From Gnetum montanum (taxonomy: Eukaryota > Streptophyta > Gnetopsida > Gnetales > Gnetaceae), in the NCBI GenBank assembly GCA_015680685.1, contig MNCI01035818.1, positions 359,489 through 416,864 on the forward strand: a DNA stretch of 57,376 nucleotides, written 5' to 3'. The translations under genes and the position numbers were made by a program. How positions within the stretch are numbered: the stretch's first letter is position 1; every line of letters begins with the position of its first letter. The notes under the pieces are model-generated. The model searched no databases and had not been told where the DNA came from. It saw only the letters and a list, made by a program, of their open reading frames with translations. Positions 23,149-35,229 of the stretch are shown here, one piece after another.

Positions 23149-25257
23149 ACTTTACTTCGATTTTAAAATTAATAAGTGATTTTTCATTTTTATGATTTTA
23201 TAATTTTTTTCATTCTTCACATTCTTTGATCTTTTTCATTCTTTTATACTTTTCTATTTCTTCAATTTTTCATATTCTTTCACATTTTCTAATTCTTTTA
23301 ACATTTTTCATTGTTTACACTTTTTTCTAATTTTTACTATCTTTTCCATTTCTTTCATACTTTGTTTTTAAATCCTTTGTACATAATTTTCACTACTAAT
23401 AAGACATCTCACAAATAAAAGTAACATATAGCCCAATGCTATGAATATTTTGCTATGTTATCAAATCATAAGGAATTGATTGTTTATACAGTGAGATCAC
23501 ATCATCCATTGATCCATTCTAATAATGAGAGGTTGTTACCATGGCTATAATGATATTATTTCCATCATCGAACTAAGAATAAACTTGTGATCATTATGCT
23601 TGGATAGAAAAGTGAAGAATCGAGGGGGAATAAAAAGAATGCAACATCAAGGGGATTTGTGGATTCTTCTAGACTACTATTGTGAGTTCTATCTTGTTAC
23701 TAAGGTTGTATTATATCCTTGTAGATCTAACGAAAAATGGGAGTAAGAGTAAAATAAGTGCTACCTCAAAAAGGTTAACATAGTTAAAAAATAAAAGAAC
23801 ACAGAATAAATTTCTAGGGGTTCCACTATAAAGACATGTCACCCATGCTTGAAGGTAGGTGGCTTCCTAGAAATAACAATAAAAATAAAGTGCCATGAAT
23901 AAAACTCCTCCCTTGGACAATACACCAAGTGACAATGCTCATTGCAACATTGATAGTCTTACGGTTGTATTTCCAAGAGATGAAATGATGCAATGTCATG
24001 GGAATGTAGTCTAGACTTGGTTTGAATCTTGGACACAAATACTAATGATTACCTTAACCATAATAAAATACAAGAAGTCATTATGTCTATGGTAAGTAAC
24101 CTCACATCCTAATTTTGTGATCCTTTCTAAAATCTATTCCACCTCATTGTATACTCAATCATAACTTATGGTTTTGAATGATAGGATAATTTTCCTATTT
24201 TGGTTATACTAATATGTGTGTCTTGCCCAGCAGGTATGCATTACATTCAACTCCTTAAGTTCCTAAGGACACTGTTAGGCGTGGTTATACAAGGGCATTA
24301 AGGGCTAGAGCCTACTTTAGGGAGGACCCACTTTTATAACTGTTGTATCTTATACCTACCAAGTGATTCCACATCATATTGAGCCTTCCAATTCTAATAA
24401 ATCATAATAAACACTTCCCATATCATTCATTATTCATTCTAATGACACAACACCATTGTCTATCTCATTCATTCCAGCAACACTTCATATGCTTTCGTAG
24501 CCCAAGATTCCTTAATCATGGACTTTCAATGCTTATTTTTCACAACTGAAGCATCATCTTCATTTTGAGACCCTTTCAACATGATGCATATCTTCCAACC
24601 ATTCGATGGAACTCAATTTTTTCTTGAAAAACCTTGAGAAAATTTCATTTTTAAGGGTGATATCATAGGCACTTATGATATCGAATCTATGATAGTGTAT
24701 TTATGATATTGCACTTATAAATATTATATATAGTGTGGGGGAGTTGGAAAAAATTTTCATTTCTAATTTTCATAAGAAAAAAGTTGTTGTCAATTTTTCT
24801 TTGCAACTAAGCGCTTTAACACCCCATCTTCTAGTGCCCATAACTTGTGCATTATTGCTCCGATTTTCATGATTTTTAAATCTATGTAATCTTGGAGTGC
24901 TCATCTTAGTGATGAGGAGGTTCTAGTGAGGAAAATCTGAGTTGATTTTTATTTGATTTTTTGAAATTGCTAAGGATCAGAAGGTATTATAAAGATAAGT
25001 TTAAGGGAACATATCAAGAATTTTTAAAGTAAATCACTTATGTTAAGGCCAAAAAAAATTTAATAAGAGTCCTAATTGATCATACAACTCATTTTACACC
25101 ATAGAAAAGTACTAATGGGGTTGCTCCTAAAAAAGTCTCTAACTATGCAATCATAATGAACTAAGAACTTGATATAACTAGGGATATGAGTAAGGTACCA
25201 AAGTGTTGCTCATTTATGAGAATACTCTAGTAATTATAAACCTTTGATTGATTGTAG
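23149..25257 (+). other. E2 non-coding tail with candidate internal promoter
   Basis: A T-rich CATTCTTT-type repeat (about 23170-23370) is followed by the conserved block (about 23440-24390) and then by GATATC words and TATAAATATTATATATAG (24716-24733). The segment after the TATA region resembles E1 (CAATTTTTCTT, AACTAAG) up to the ORF-X ATG. No shared open frame is seen. Confidence 0.65.
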
Positions 25258-27992
25258 ATGGCCACAAAAAAGAGGATCACAAGGAGAACTTCCACGATTA
25301 GCAAGTAAAAGACCACAAGGTAGTGGAAGAGGACAAGTGAGCAAGCAAAACCTGCAAGCAAAACAAGGAGAGTAGGAGGCACAATAATTTAGTATTCATT
25401 AGTAAACTCTTACCATGAAGCAATTTTGTTAAGAAGAAGTAGATATTCCACAAATGCCCATCCAGAGATAGCAACTCACATTATCACCTGAATGCCTTCA
25501 AACTATTTAGAAATAATCCATCATGTCAATAGGAATTATGGAACTTAAATTTGGTCCATTTTTGGAATTTTCCCCAAAAGGTGTTAAGGCAAAACTTTAG
25601 TCATATCCTTTATGGCCTACTCTGACAACAAATGAAGAGTGGTATTTAGGAAAAATACTCCAGTTTTGGAAAAATTTAGAAGTAGATGCTATAGTAAAAA
25701 TTGAAGTAGTGCAATTGTAGAGGTACTAAATGTGCCTAATGAAGGAGCAAACGTGGCACATATATTAATCAGATCTAATATAGATGCTACGAAGCTATGG
25801 TTGTAGCAAGTGTATAGCAAGGATAATAAGGAATATTATCAACTAACTACAAAAGAAAAGATCTATTTTAAAATTGGCACTTATCACCTGTTTCTCACCA
25901 AGAGATTCAACTAAATCTCTACATATGCCATTAGAGGTAGTGCAATATTAATGGAAAAGTTTAATAAGAACATTGCTCACCTCTACTTCATAGAAATCCA
26001 AAGATGGTTTGAGGAGAAGAAGGTAAGGCAGTTAACACTTCCATTCCCTAGCTTTATTAAGAAATTATGCAAATGAGCTAGCATCCTAAGGTATACAGAT
26101 GATGCATTAAGGAAGGCATAGAATGCTTCTTATGCCAAAATGCTCAAGTCAGTGCCTCCCAAAAAGGATCAAATAGAAGAACAACCGAGCACTAAGGAGA
26201 CTACCCAAACCATAGAACAACAACAACAACAATAATAGTAACAATAACATTAGCAACAACAAGTTCTGCCATCATTGCTACAAGATTATAGGCCTTCAAT
26301 GAGTCATTTGCAGCAAATTACAAAAACCATCAATTGGAAAAGTAGGGAAGAGGCCAATTTATTCAAAGTAATTGATGATGCAGTTGGGCTAGCCATCTTA
26401 GAAAATCTTGCCAGTAGAAAAATATCATTATAGTTAGGATGAGAGGCCTAGTGGTCACAATAGATTTCCTGGAATGCCACATCATTCCAAGTCATTCTTG
26501 AATTTGGAGAAGAAGCCACAGTTATGGTGATGTAGCACTATGATGCAATAGGAGCTGTAGAAGTAATCATAAATCACATTAAAGAGTCCTTCAATGTACC
26601 TATTGTGCTTTCATTTCATTTTTTTGAAACCAAAGATGTTCAAATGTTAGCTGGTACTTCTATGACTCCTATATATCATGAAGATGTGTTAGATAGATTG
26701 TTGTAGATAGGACATGTTATGATAAATCTCTTCAACATTCTTAGTAATGTAACTGCAACATAGTTTGAATTGATTTTCATTAAAGAAAAGCTGATCATGG
26801 CCAAAACCAAGGCAGAGCATGCTGAGAATGAGCTTTGTTGATTACAAGAAGAGCTCGTAGCCCTAAGAATAGAAAGAAGAGATCCAACTCAGTTCATTGC
26901 ACCAAAACAACTAGCACAATTTAGGACTGAGTAGAGCAATTACCTCCTTAAGAACAATAAAGATATGGAGAATGAGAAAGAAAAGGTAGTATGGGATGCT
27001 TCAGTGGCTGAAGCCCAAACATATGCCCATGTTAAAGCATTTTTTTCCTTACAAGAGGAAAATAAACTCATTGCAAATAACATGTGGTTGACCACTATTG
27101 AAAAACAAAAAGAATATTTTGGAAGAGGGCATCCACTAGCTAAGGGAATAGTTGGTGGGATTCAACCAAGATATGAGTTGCATCATAAGAAAAAACAAAA
27201 CTATCTTCATGAAGGAGGTATGTACCATTCGTTAGAAGTTAGCCATTGAAATTAGTGCATGGTAGAATGAGGCAAAGAAGCACAAACAACTCAAAGAACA
27301 CTTCCGTGATCAGGTGGAAATGTATAAACAAGTCAATGAGAAAGAGATCCAAATGGTGAAGGCCAAAATTAATTCCATGTCATCACAAAATCTAGAATGG
27401 CCATCCATATTGGACAACATGTCCCACACCTATAAAGTAGAAGTGAGAAATAAAGATCTGTAGATAGATGATTTAAAAAAAATACATGGGGTTAGCAAAC
27501 CTCTATTATGCTAACTTGGCCATGTTGATAGGAGGTAGGCCCAGAAGTGAGCTTGAACAATAAGTAGTAGCCACATATGCCTTATACAAGAAGGAGTTTG
27601 TAGACCACAAAGATGCTTTACAAAAACGTCATGTAGCAAAGTTAAAGCTAGAAGCAGTTAAGGCTGGCTACCAAGGGCAAAAAGATGTAGCAGTGAACTT
27701 GGCTAGAAGATTAACATATTAACATGAACTAAGAGAGAAGGAAAGAGCTTTTGAGAAAGAAAGACAACAATTTGCAGCATGGTATGTTAAAGCTAATCAG
27801 ATGTTTTTACAACTACCATGTCCATGGGACATGCCAACTCCATCAAGCATTGGTTCATTAACATGGATGATTCACGATCCAAGAATGGAAGAGGAGTAAT
27901 TTTAGGTGTTCTTAAACCACTACCAATTTTAGAAGCTTGAAAACAAGGGAAAGCAACCCATGAAAGTGCCACTACCACTTCGAACAACATAA
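25258..27992 (+). pseudogene. E2 ORF-X, degenerate
   Basis: It aligns with E1 ORF-X from the start ATG to the stop TAA. A one-base difference in the first 40 bases puts the N-terminus in another frame. Conserved parts include AYGKEDK-like, KISTYHLF, RGSAILMEKFNKNIAHLYF and IQRWFEEKKV (about 25860-26025), a CAA-repeat Gln linker (about 26215-26265), DYRPSMSHLQQI (about 26284), a long charged stretch with an open frame at 26965-27249 (EKEKVVWDASVAEAQTYAHVK), QVEMYKQVNEKEIQMVKAKIN (about 27313-27375), and LPCPWDMPTPSS (about 27810-27850). Function is unknown. Similar protein blocks kept in both copies suggest it was once functional. Confidence 0.7.
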
Positions 27993-28183
27993 AGCTACAT
28001 CCATCTTCACCAATTTTTGTTCTTTTTGTAAAGTTGTCATGTCATAAAATGTGTCATTTTTGTAAACTCCATTGCAGCATTAGAGAGTCATGTATATAAG
28101 TTTCAATGTCATGTAAATCTACCTTCCAATTTTGTAAGAGATTCTATGCTCATTTTTTAAACTTGAGGATGAGTTTTTAGTTA

Positions 28184-28195
28184 GTCATGGGGGTA
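28184..28195 (+). promoter_or_regulatory. E2 polypurine tract
   Basis: GTCATGGGGGTA immediately before the 3' LTR, identical to the E1 tract at 11841-11852. Confidence 0.75.
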
Positions 28196-29071
28196 TGATA
28201 AAGTCAAAAAATTTCACCATAATGATATTGTATCTATGATTTCATAGATTCGATATTGTATCTCATGATACATTATCATATAAAAAATATTGCGAGGTTC
28301 TCGTTATCCTATAAAAGTAACACTTAGCTGCATGAATTTGCAATAGATTTGATAAACGAGTGGCAGAACTCTTTCAGTTTGTTTTCATAATTTTAGCTTT
28401 CAATACTTAGCATTGTGTGCTCGTACTGTGATGTTAAGTGATTGAACGAAGTATTTATTCGACTATGATGTACTTGGAGACATTGCATGATCAAAAATAA
28501 AGATCGAGATTACTTTCCATCATTGCAGCAACACTTAATTTTATTTCTACTTTCATTTACTTTAGTGTTTACTGTTTTCATAGTTACTGATTTCCTTTCT
28601 ATGCACTTTACCATTACTGTCATTAAGCAAAATGAGTATGATTGATCTTGAGCACTTAAATGTAGCTACTTGGTAATCTAGTAGTACTATCACTTCGTAC
28701 AGCTAGTAGTGAAGTACTTGGTAATCCCAGTAGTAGTTGCATGAAGTCCAAGGTGTGAATAGAAGTTCAAAACTGATTACTCATCACATATGCTAGACTA
28801 TATTTGTTTACTATTACTTAGACTTAGAATCACTTTCCATTTACTTCATGCTTACTAGGAGCAATATCACCCATACAACATCAATATCACATACCTCATT
28901 GTGAGTTAAACCATACGCATTGATTTTACTAGCTCACATGGGAAGACAACAATTACAAACTCTAATCAATTACTAGCATAATTAGGTTACCTTGTCTATG
29001 GAATTGACCTAGCTACATGTGAACACTCGCATCTCGTATGGTTGTGTGTTGGACTACTCCATTGATCATTG
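28196..29071 (+). repeat. E2 3' LTR
   Basis: It starts TGATAAAGTC and is 876 bp. TATAAAA is at 28310-28316 and AATAAA at 28496-28501. The end aligns with TGCTCATCA of the 5' LTR but reads TGATCATTG, so the terminal CA has changed to TG. The ATGGA duplication that follows fixes the boundary. Confidence 0.88.
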
Positions 29072-29076
29072 ATGGA

Positions 29077-29189
29077 CTTAAATCAATTACTAGCATATTC
29101 ACATTGCCTCGTCAATGGATTATGATCTGGTTGCACATGAACACCTGTGACTTGTATGGTTGGGTGTTGGATTACTCCACCACTTATTA
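29077..29189 (+). repeat. E1 3' LTR, right part
   Basis: After the second ATGGA, the sequence CTTAAATCAATTACTAGCAT continues exactly where the left part stopped. This is shown by comparison with the intact E2 5' LTR around 13395-13506 (CTCTAACCAATTACTAGCAT). It ends CACTTATTA, corresponding to TGCTCATCA in E2, so the terminal CA has decayed to TA. The 5 bp after it, ACATC, would be the target duplication of E1, but the left partner is not in the window. Confidence 0.8.
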
Positions 29190-29319
29190 ACATCTATAAA
29201 GTTTTAAAAGAAAATAAAGGATAAGGAGTGAATTATGTAGGGAAAATAATACTACAAGAAGAATACCTTCATGTTTTGGTATCTCTTGCACAAGTCCTTG
29301 TAAAATATTTTAGAAGGTT

Positions 29320-29537
29320 CTCTTAACATGAATTTTTCAACCAACTTGAGGAGTACATACTAGATGTTAATAATTTACTTTTCTAAGATAATCTTAATGC
29401 TCATGATTCTATTAACCTTTTGAGTGCCCTCTTAACATGATTTTTCAACCAACTTGAAGAGTATACAATATATGTTAATAATTTACTTTCCTAAGAAAAT
29501 TTTAATGCTCATAATTCTATTACACTTTTAAGTAACT
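29320..29537. repeat. 109-bp tandem duplication
   Basis: Two copies begin at 29320 and 29429, each starting CTCTTAACATGA and containing TTCAACCAACTTGA and TGTTAATAATTTAC. They differ at several positions. The copies lie between E1 and the receptor-kinase relic. No coding role is seen. The remaining DNA from 29190 to about 30050 shows nothing else recognisable. Confidence 0.8.
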
Positions 29538-30054
29538 TTTACCACCTTATCCTTCATTTGTTGATCTACCATTGTCCCTACTCCATTTTGCAGTTTGTCT
29601 CTCTCCCTATTATAAAAAAGCTTAAATTCTTCATCAATATTCTTTGTTTTCTCTTCCTTTCGCTTATTTCCCTATAAGCTAGGTTGCTAGAAATGCAATG
29701 GATTCTAAAAGTTTCACGTTTTTTGTTGCAAAAATGGGATCCCATTTCAAAATGCCATCAACCATGAATCATTATCTTCACTTGTTGGTCAAAACATTTC
29801 CTAGTAGACCTAAACATTTTAAACACATTTCATTTTCTTTAATTTTATGGCTTCAAAGATAGGATACTAAGTCTTTATTCTTAACTACTACATTTTTCAT
29901 GAATTAAATGCATGTTTGTCATGAATTAAATGTAGGTCTATATTGAATTGAATGTGTGAAAGGACAAACATGGAGGGAAAAAAATTTACAGCCACTTCCA
30001 TGGTGAGGATGACAATGAGTAACACATTTAGGTGAACCATTTGGGGCTTGTGCT

Positions 30055-31007
30055 ATGAATGCTACTATTGCTATGGCTTTTGCGTTGCTCTCCATGGCCA
30101 CAAATCATTCAACTCTATGTGGTAAGTTACTAACTTTGCAACAACCAATCCTCCTCCCTCTCCAAAATTTCCCCAGCTGCAAATTCAGAAACCATTTTTG
30201 TACATTACCTTTTCATTGGTCTTTCTTTTACTGACATGATTTTCTTTGAGTTAGAGTTTCTTATTACAGTAAAGTTCAACCACTACAATTCATATTTTGT
30301 AGATTACCTATTAAGGGAAAAAAAGAAACTTAAACTTGAATCGAAGTAATCAACATATATTATTTGTTCGCTTTTGAGTATGGTTTATATTTCGTTTTAG
30401 CATTGAAAACTTTCAAAAATCAAAAACATTCAAATTAGTGCTCTAAAGTCTAAACAACCAATTTCTTGCTTTTATAGCTCAATAGTACTTTTCCATGGTA
30501 AAAAATGATGGGCTTTTTGCACAGGGTTCTTAAATCTAGACTGTGAAGGATGCAGAGCTTACAAAGACTCAAATGGATTTCAGTGGACATCGGATGACAA
30601 TTAATATGTGAAAGGCAGTGAGCCTGCCAAAATAAAAACTAATATTATTGCAAATTTGAACATAGATTGTCTACAAATAATCCAAGAATTTCCTTGAGGA
30701 ATCAAAAACTGCTACACTTTGCCTACCATTGAAGGTAAGGAATACATGATCAAGGTCTCCTTTTTGTATGGCAACTATGATTGCATTCAAAATCCACCTT
30801 CTTTTGCCTTCATAAGTATTAGACTCCAATCATAGAGACTAACAAAAACATTCATAACTCAGGCCAAGACCACCAAGTACAACAATATCAGGGTGTGTTT
30901 GGGAAGAATTTCTAACAAAGGCAATCCTTTCATATCTGCTTTAGAGCTTCACCCATTCTCATCTAAGGTTTATGGAGTCAACGTAGTACTGGAGGCACTA
31001 TTCTTTG
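30055..31007 (+). pseudogene. Malectin-like receptor kinase, 5' part only (pseudogene)
   Basis: Exon 1 (30055-30121) would encode a short hydrophobic start (MNATIAMAFALLSM...), signal-peptide-like, ending in the donor G|GTAAGT. Exon 2 begins after TTTGCACAG at 30525 in matching phase, giving LCGFLNLDCEGC. The malectin-like signature follows: YKDSNGFQWTSDDN, then FP-GIKNCYTLP, YMIKVSFLYGNYD and IRVCLGRISNKGNPFISALEL up to 31007, with a possible donor after it. In plants this ectodomain precedes LRRs, a membrane helix and a kinase, none of which is present. In-frame stops (about 30602, 30696, 30828) disable it. Confidence 0.85.
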
Positions 31008-31399
31008 GTAAGATTTAAATAGGATGATTCTCTTAGTTTTCTAAAATTGGGATGTAATATTACATCAAATTTTGAATGCTGTTAGAAAATTCCAATTTTC
31101 TTTATTTTAGCATTAGTGTTGTTGAGTAAAGGTATCAAGCCTGGTTAGATATTGTTAAGGTTTGGTAATTTTTTTCTTTTTAGCTAATAAAAATTGACAA
31201 TTTTAAAACATAGGTTTAAAGTTGGTCATTGCATTTTAATGGTTACAAGCTAAATTATGTTGAGTTTGCAGTTAACCTTAAATTATATATTTAATGCAAT
31301 TCCTCTATAATTGAACCTTGGTTGTCTAATTTGGTCATTACCTTTATGCTACCCTATGACACATTTTTTCCATTAGGGTACCACTAATTTGGATAGACT

Positions 31400-31930
31400 A
31401 TACATTCATTAGTGTCATAATTTCCAAAGCCTCCATCTTCATAAACAACTCAAGGGCATGCCTACCATGGCCATGTAGGGCATACCCTAAAATTAGGATT
31501 GTCCAAGACACAACATTCTGTTCAAGGATTTTGCTAAACACCTTAAAGACAGTATCAATCATTCCACACTTGTGATACATGTCTACAACAGAATTCTGCA
31601 CAAAATTTTTTGAATCAAAGCCTTTTTTGATTACCTATCCATGTGCCTCTACACCTTGTTTCAACCTAGCCAGATCAGAGCAAGCATCAAGGGCATTTGA
31701 AATAGTGACAACCTAAATGCCACTTGAAATCATGTCCCTAAACACCCCATTGGAATTTTCTAGAATAGCTCAATAGCCTCAACTATCCACCCATTTTGGG
31801 CCAAACATGTTAGAATGGCATTCCATGTGGGAAGATTGGGATTAGAAATCTCTTGAAAAAGCCTCAAAGCATCTTTCACAAACCCATGCTGGGCAAGTTC
31901 ATTAATCATGATATTATAAACCACAATATA
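31400..31930 (-). pseudogene. PPR protein fragment (PLS class), pseudogene
   Basis: Read on the minus strand it shows tandem pentatricopeptide motifs: MINELAQHGFVKDALRLFQEI, PTWNAILTCLAQNGWIVEAIELF, then NSVVDMYHKCGMIDTVFKVFSKI and VVSWTILILGYALHGHGRHALELF (31398-31601). Such proteins edit or process organelle RNA. It has at least one frameshift and stops around 31700-31770 and is cut off at both ends. Only three to four repeats remain, with no E or DYW domain. Confidence 0.85.
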
Positions 31931-32079
31931 TTCTACAAATTTAGCTATTTCTACTAAGCGATTAAACCTTATTTTTTTTTATAAAAAATTATTTTAACGT
32001 ATGTGATTTTCTATCTATCCATATATGTTTCTTTTTTCAATTTCTTTATTATATTATAAGAACCTACTGAAATAAGATC

Positions 32080-35000
32080 GAACCAAGAATCACAACTAGA
32101 TCTAGCTAGTCTTCAAAATACTATCCACCAACTTCAACTCCAACTTTCTCATTCTATGAGAAAAACGGAACTCTTAGAGTTAGAAATGGATAGGGTAAAG
32201 CAAAAGACAAAAGCAAAAGCTAAGATCATTGAGTTAGATCCTGAAAGTTCAGATGAAGAATCCATTATGTTTTTTTTTTAATCTTCTTTGTAAATAATAT
32301 TCTGAATTTCTATAATTGGCCTATAGGATCAATGTTGTCTCAAGAAGATTTGCTTTCTGAAGAGCAAGAAGGGCATGAAGAAAAATCATAATATCAATTA
32401 TTAAAAAATTATTTTCAGAAAAAGCTATAGACTATAGTGAATGTTAAAGGGAAATATTTTGGAGGTAAGTATAGTAACTTAGGAAGAAAATCATGGAGAA
32501 GTAGTTCTATTGCACGTGTTAGATATCACTTACTTGGAATTAGGAAGAAAGAGCAAATTCTAGTGTGCAAAAGAATACCAAAGTCTGAAAAAGAAAATTT
32601 CATTAAGCAATTTAAACATTTTGATACCATGTCCAACACCAAAAGTATAGATGCAAATACAAATGTTAGTAATTCAATGTCAAATACTACTTTACAAAGA
32701 ATGTTTGATTTTGTAAATAGAAACAATGTGGATGCAGCTATAGCAAGACTTTTCTATGCATGTGGCATGCCTTTTAACATTGCTAGGGCTCCTTATTTTA
32801 AACAAGCCATACAGATGATAAATTCTACTTCAAAAGGGTATGTGCCACCTTGTTATGAAAAAATCAGAATGACACTTTTAACTGAAGAGAAAGCTTGAGT
32901 TGAGGCAAATTTAAGAGGCATAAAGGATAATTGGTCTATTATAGGGTGTTTATATTTTATAAGATGGGTGAATAGATATTACCAACAAATCACTTATTAA
33001 TATCCTTGCATCATCTCCAAAAGGTGTTATTTTTATCAAGTCACATGACACTTCAGGAAATGTTAAAAATGTTGCTTATCTAGTGGGATTATTTTGTGAG
33101 GCTATAAATATAATAGGAACAAATAATATTGTGCAAATTATCATAAATAGTGCTTCAAATAATGTGTTGGTAAGAGAGATGATAGAGGATGAATATTCAA
33201 ATATCTTTTAGACTCCTTGTGCAACACATTGCTTGAATCTATTATTAAAAGATATTCATGTTGGTGTTGATTGGATATCTAAAGTTATAGCAAATGGTAA
33301 AAAAATTCAGCAATTTATTATTAATCATTCATTATCACAAGCGATCTATAGAAAGTACTTCTCCTTATAGTTACTTGAATATGCAAAAATTAAGTTTGCC
33401 TCACAATTTATTATGATTGAAAGTCTTTTTAAAGTTTAACAATCTCTTAGGGAAATGGTAATTTTAGTAGAGTGGGAAAGGTGGAAAATTTCATCAAGTG
33501 TTAATTCAAGTTTTTGTGAATAAATTGTTGATCTTATTGTTGGAGGTAGGGAAAAATTGTTTTAGAAACAAGTTGAAGCTGCTTTAAAATTTTTTTATCC
33601 TATTTATGAGGTTTTGAGACTTTGTGATAGTAATTCCTCATCCATGGGATAAATTTTTGAAAAATGGATCAAATGAGAGAATCATTGCTTCAGATTTTAC
33701 AAAATGATTCATTTTTTTATCAGCATACAAAAGATTTAATATGGGAATGTAGTGAAACGAGATGGGTTTCTTCTTAATCCAAAATGGTTTCATAAAAGGC
33801 CATGGATAGATGAGAAAGTTAATAAAGGTTGAAAAACGTATATTGATTAATGTTTTTCAAGTAGAGGAGATCATGCAAAGTTAAAGAAAGAATATGGCAT
33901 TTATATCAAATCAGAGGGAGATTTTGCACATCCTTATTGTGCATATGATCATGAAACATTAGATGCTTTTACATTTTGGAATTAGTATGGAACTCAAACT
34001 CCATTATTGAAGAAGGTAAAAATTTGTGTTTTATCTAAGGTAAGCTTTCTTTTTTAAATTTTACTTGAAAGATATTTATAAATATTTTTTTGTGAATTGA
34101 ATATTTAATGACATTGTTTCAAAATGTTTCCTTTCTTCATGTTTTTTCCTGTCTTTCTACATATTAAGGAATCTCCTTGATGTTATAATGATTTTAAGAT
34201 ATAGTAAAATTCATTATCTACTTAATATATGGGCTAATAATTAGATAAATTATTATTTGAGTTAGAGTTCTAAACAAAAATTTTAAGAACAACTTGAAAA
34301 TCATTTCAAAAATATTTTCTTTTATATGTTTTTTTTTCAATGTAGGCTTTCGTTAATGGGTGTTTATGTTATTTTCTAGGCATTTTAATTCATTGTTTTG
34401 ATAGTTTTATTTACATAAAAATATAAAAAAATGAGACCAAGAATTTAACTTAATAGAGATAGACAAATTATATTTTGGTTGAACTATTATAAAGGTTTTT
34501 CCCCCTACATATGATTGTTCCAAACAAAACTTCTGAGGCTTTTAAACTGTTCAAAGGATTTGGCATATTGCACTACAACCAACATCTAAAATCTTGTCAC
34601 TTTTTAAATGGAAGCACCTACATTATTTTGCAGCTCAATATTAGCAATAGCCTTTTTTAAAGAATAAAAAAAATTCCTTTCTTTGTCTTCTAATTTAATT
34701 GACCATCTGAAAATAGATGAAAAATCTCCCTAATGCTCTAAGGTCTCAAAATTTTTGTTGTTTTCTTTATTTGAGCTATAATAGGATATTTTCATCTTAT
34801 TTTTAATAAATTTTTTTCACTCTTATTAATTATGGAGAAACATAGTCAAAATCCTCATGCTTCTCTAATGAAAATTTCTTAGTAGAATCATCTTATTAAG
34901 TTTTTAATTTAATTCATTTCTGTATTATAGGTTTTCATAGGTTTCCAGTGCATCATCATGTGAAAGAAATTGGAGTGAATATGCATTTATTCACTCAACA

Positions 35001-35220
35001 AAACACAATAGACTAGGCACTGCAAAGGCTGAAGATTTAGTTTTTGTTCATTCAAATATTAGGTTATTATCTCAATTTTCTCAAGATTACAAAATGGGTC
35101 CTCATCAAATGTAGTATTATGGAAGATCTATGGATGATAGAGATGATGAACTTCCTATGGAAGTTCTAGATTCTAATTATGAAAATATGTTTGACGGTGG
35201 TAAAAATAAAAAATGTATGT
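32080..35220 (+). pseudogene. hAT-family transposase, degenerate
   Basis: A Gln/Leu-rich, probably coiled-coil leader (about 32085-32260) precedes a BED-like segment in the open frame 32437-32898 (SSSIARVRYHLLGIRKKEQI, CKRIPK). The DUF659-type start follows: ARLFYACGMPFNIARAPYF and GYVPPCYEKIRMTLL, then DITNKSLINILASSPKGVIF, TPCATHCLNLLLKDI (about 33212-33255) and further catalytic-region pieces. After a likely intron (about 34040-34940, GTAAGC to AG) the C-terminal dimerisation domain reads SASSCERNWSEYAFIHSTKH and LVFVHSNIRLLS (about 34950-35080). Many stops are present. Terminal inverted repeats were not identified. Confidence 0.88.
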
Positions 35221-35229
35221 AAAAATAAC

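Larger units (their letters stand above)
12634..29071 (+). mobile_element. E2: Athila-like retrotransposon with gag-pro and ORF-X but no RT/INT
   Basis: E2 is bounded by two LTRs (12634-13506 and 28196-29071) and by a perfect 5-bp duplication ATGGA (12629-12633 and 29072-29076), and it lies inside the 3' LTR of E1. Without nested E3 it is about 10.4 kb. Its order is LTR, primer-binding site (13508), gag (13646 on), protease, G-tract (23138), tail, ORF-X, polypurine tract (28184), LTR. Between the protease remnant and the G-tract there are only about 400 bp of Lys/Thr-rich linker. RT, RNase H and integrase are missing, so it would depend on proteins from relatives such as E1. Confidence 0.9.
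745..29189 (+). mobile_element. E1: Athila-like Ty3/gypsy retrotransposon, 5'-truncated, split by E2
   Basis: E1 reads gag (about 745-2560), protease (to about 3200), RT (about 3560-4280), RNase H (about 4400-4800), integrase (about 4950-6200), a purine G-tract (6251), a non-coding tail, ORF-X (8967-11647), a polypurine tract (11841-11852) and a 3' LTR. The LTR is in two pieces, 11853-12633 and 29077-29189, about 894 bp when added together, because E2 landed inside it. The order PR-RT-RH-INT, the FLDGYSGYNQ-type RT motif, and an extra ORF after pol fit the Athila lineage of Ty3/gypsy. The family assignment is by eye. No 5' LTR is visible. All coding parts carry stops and frameshifts, so E1 is dead. 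Confidence 0.85.
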
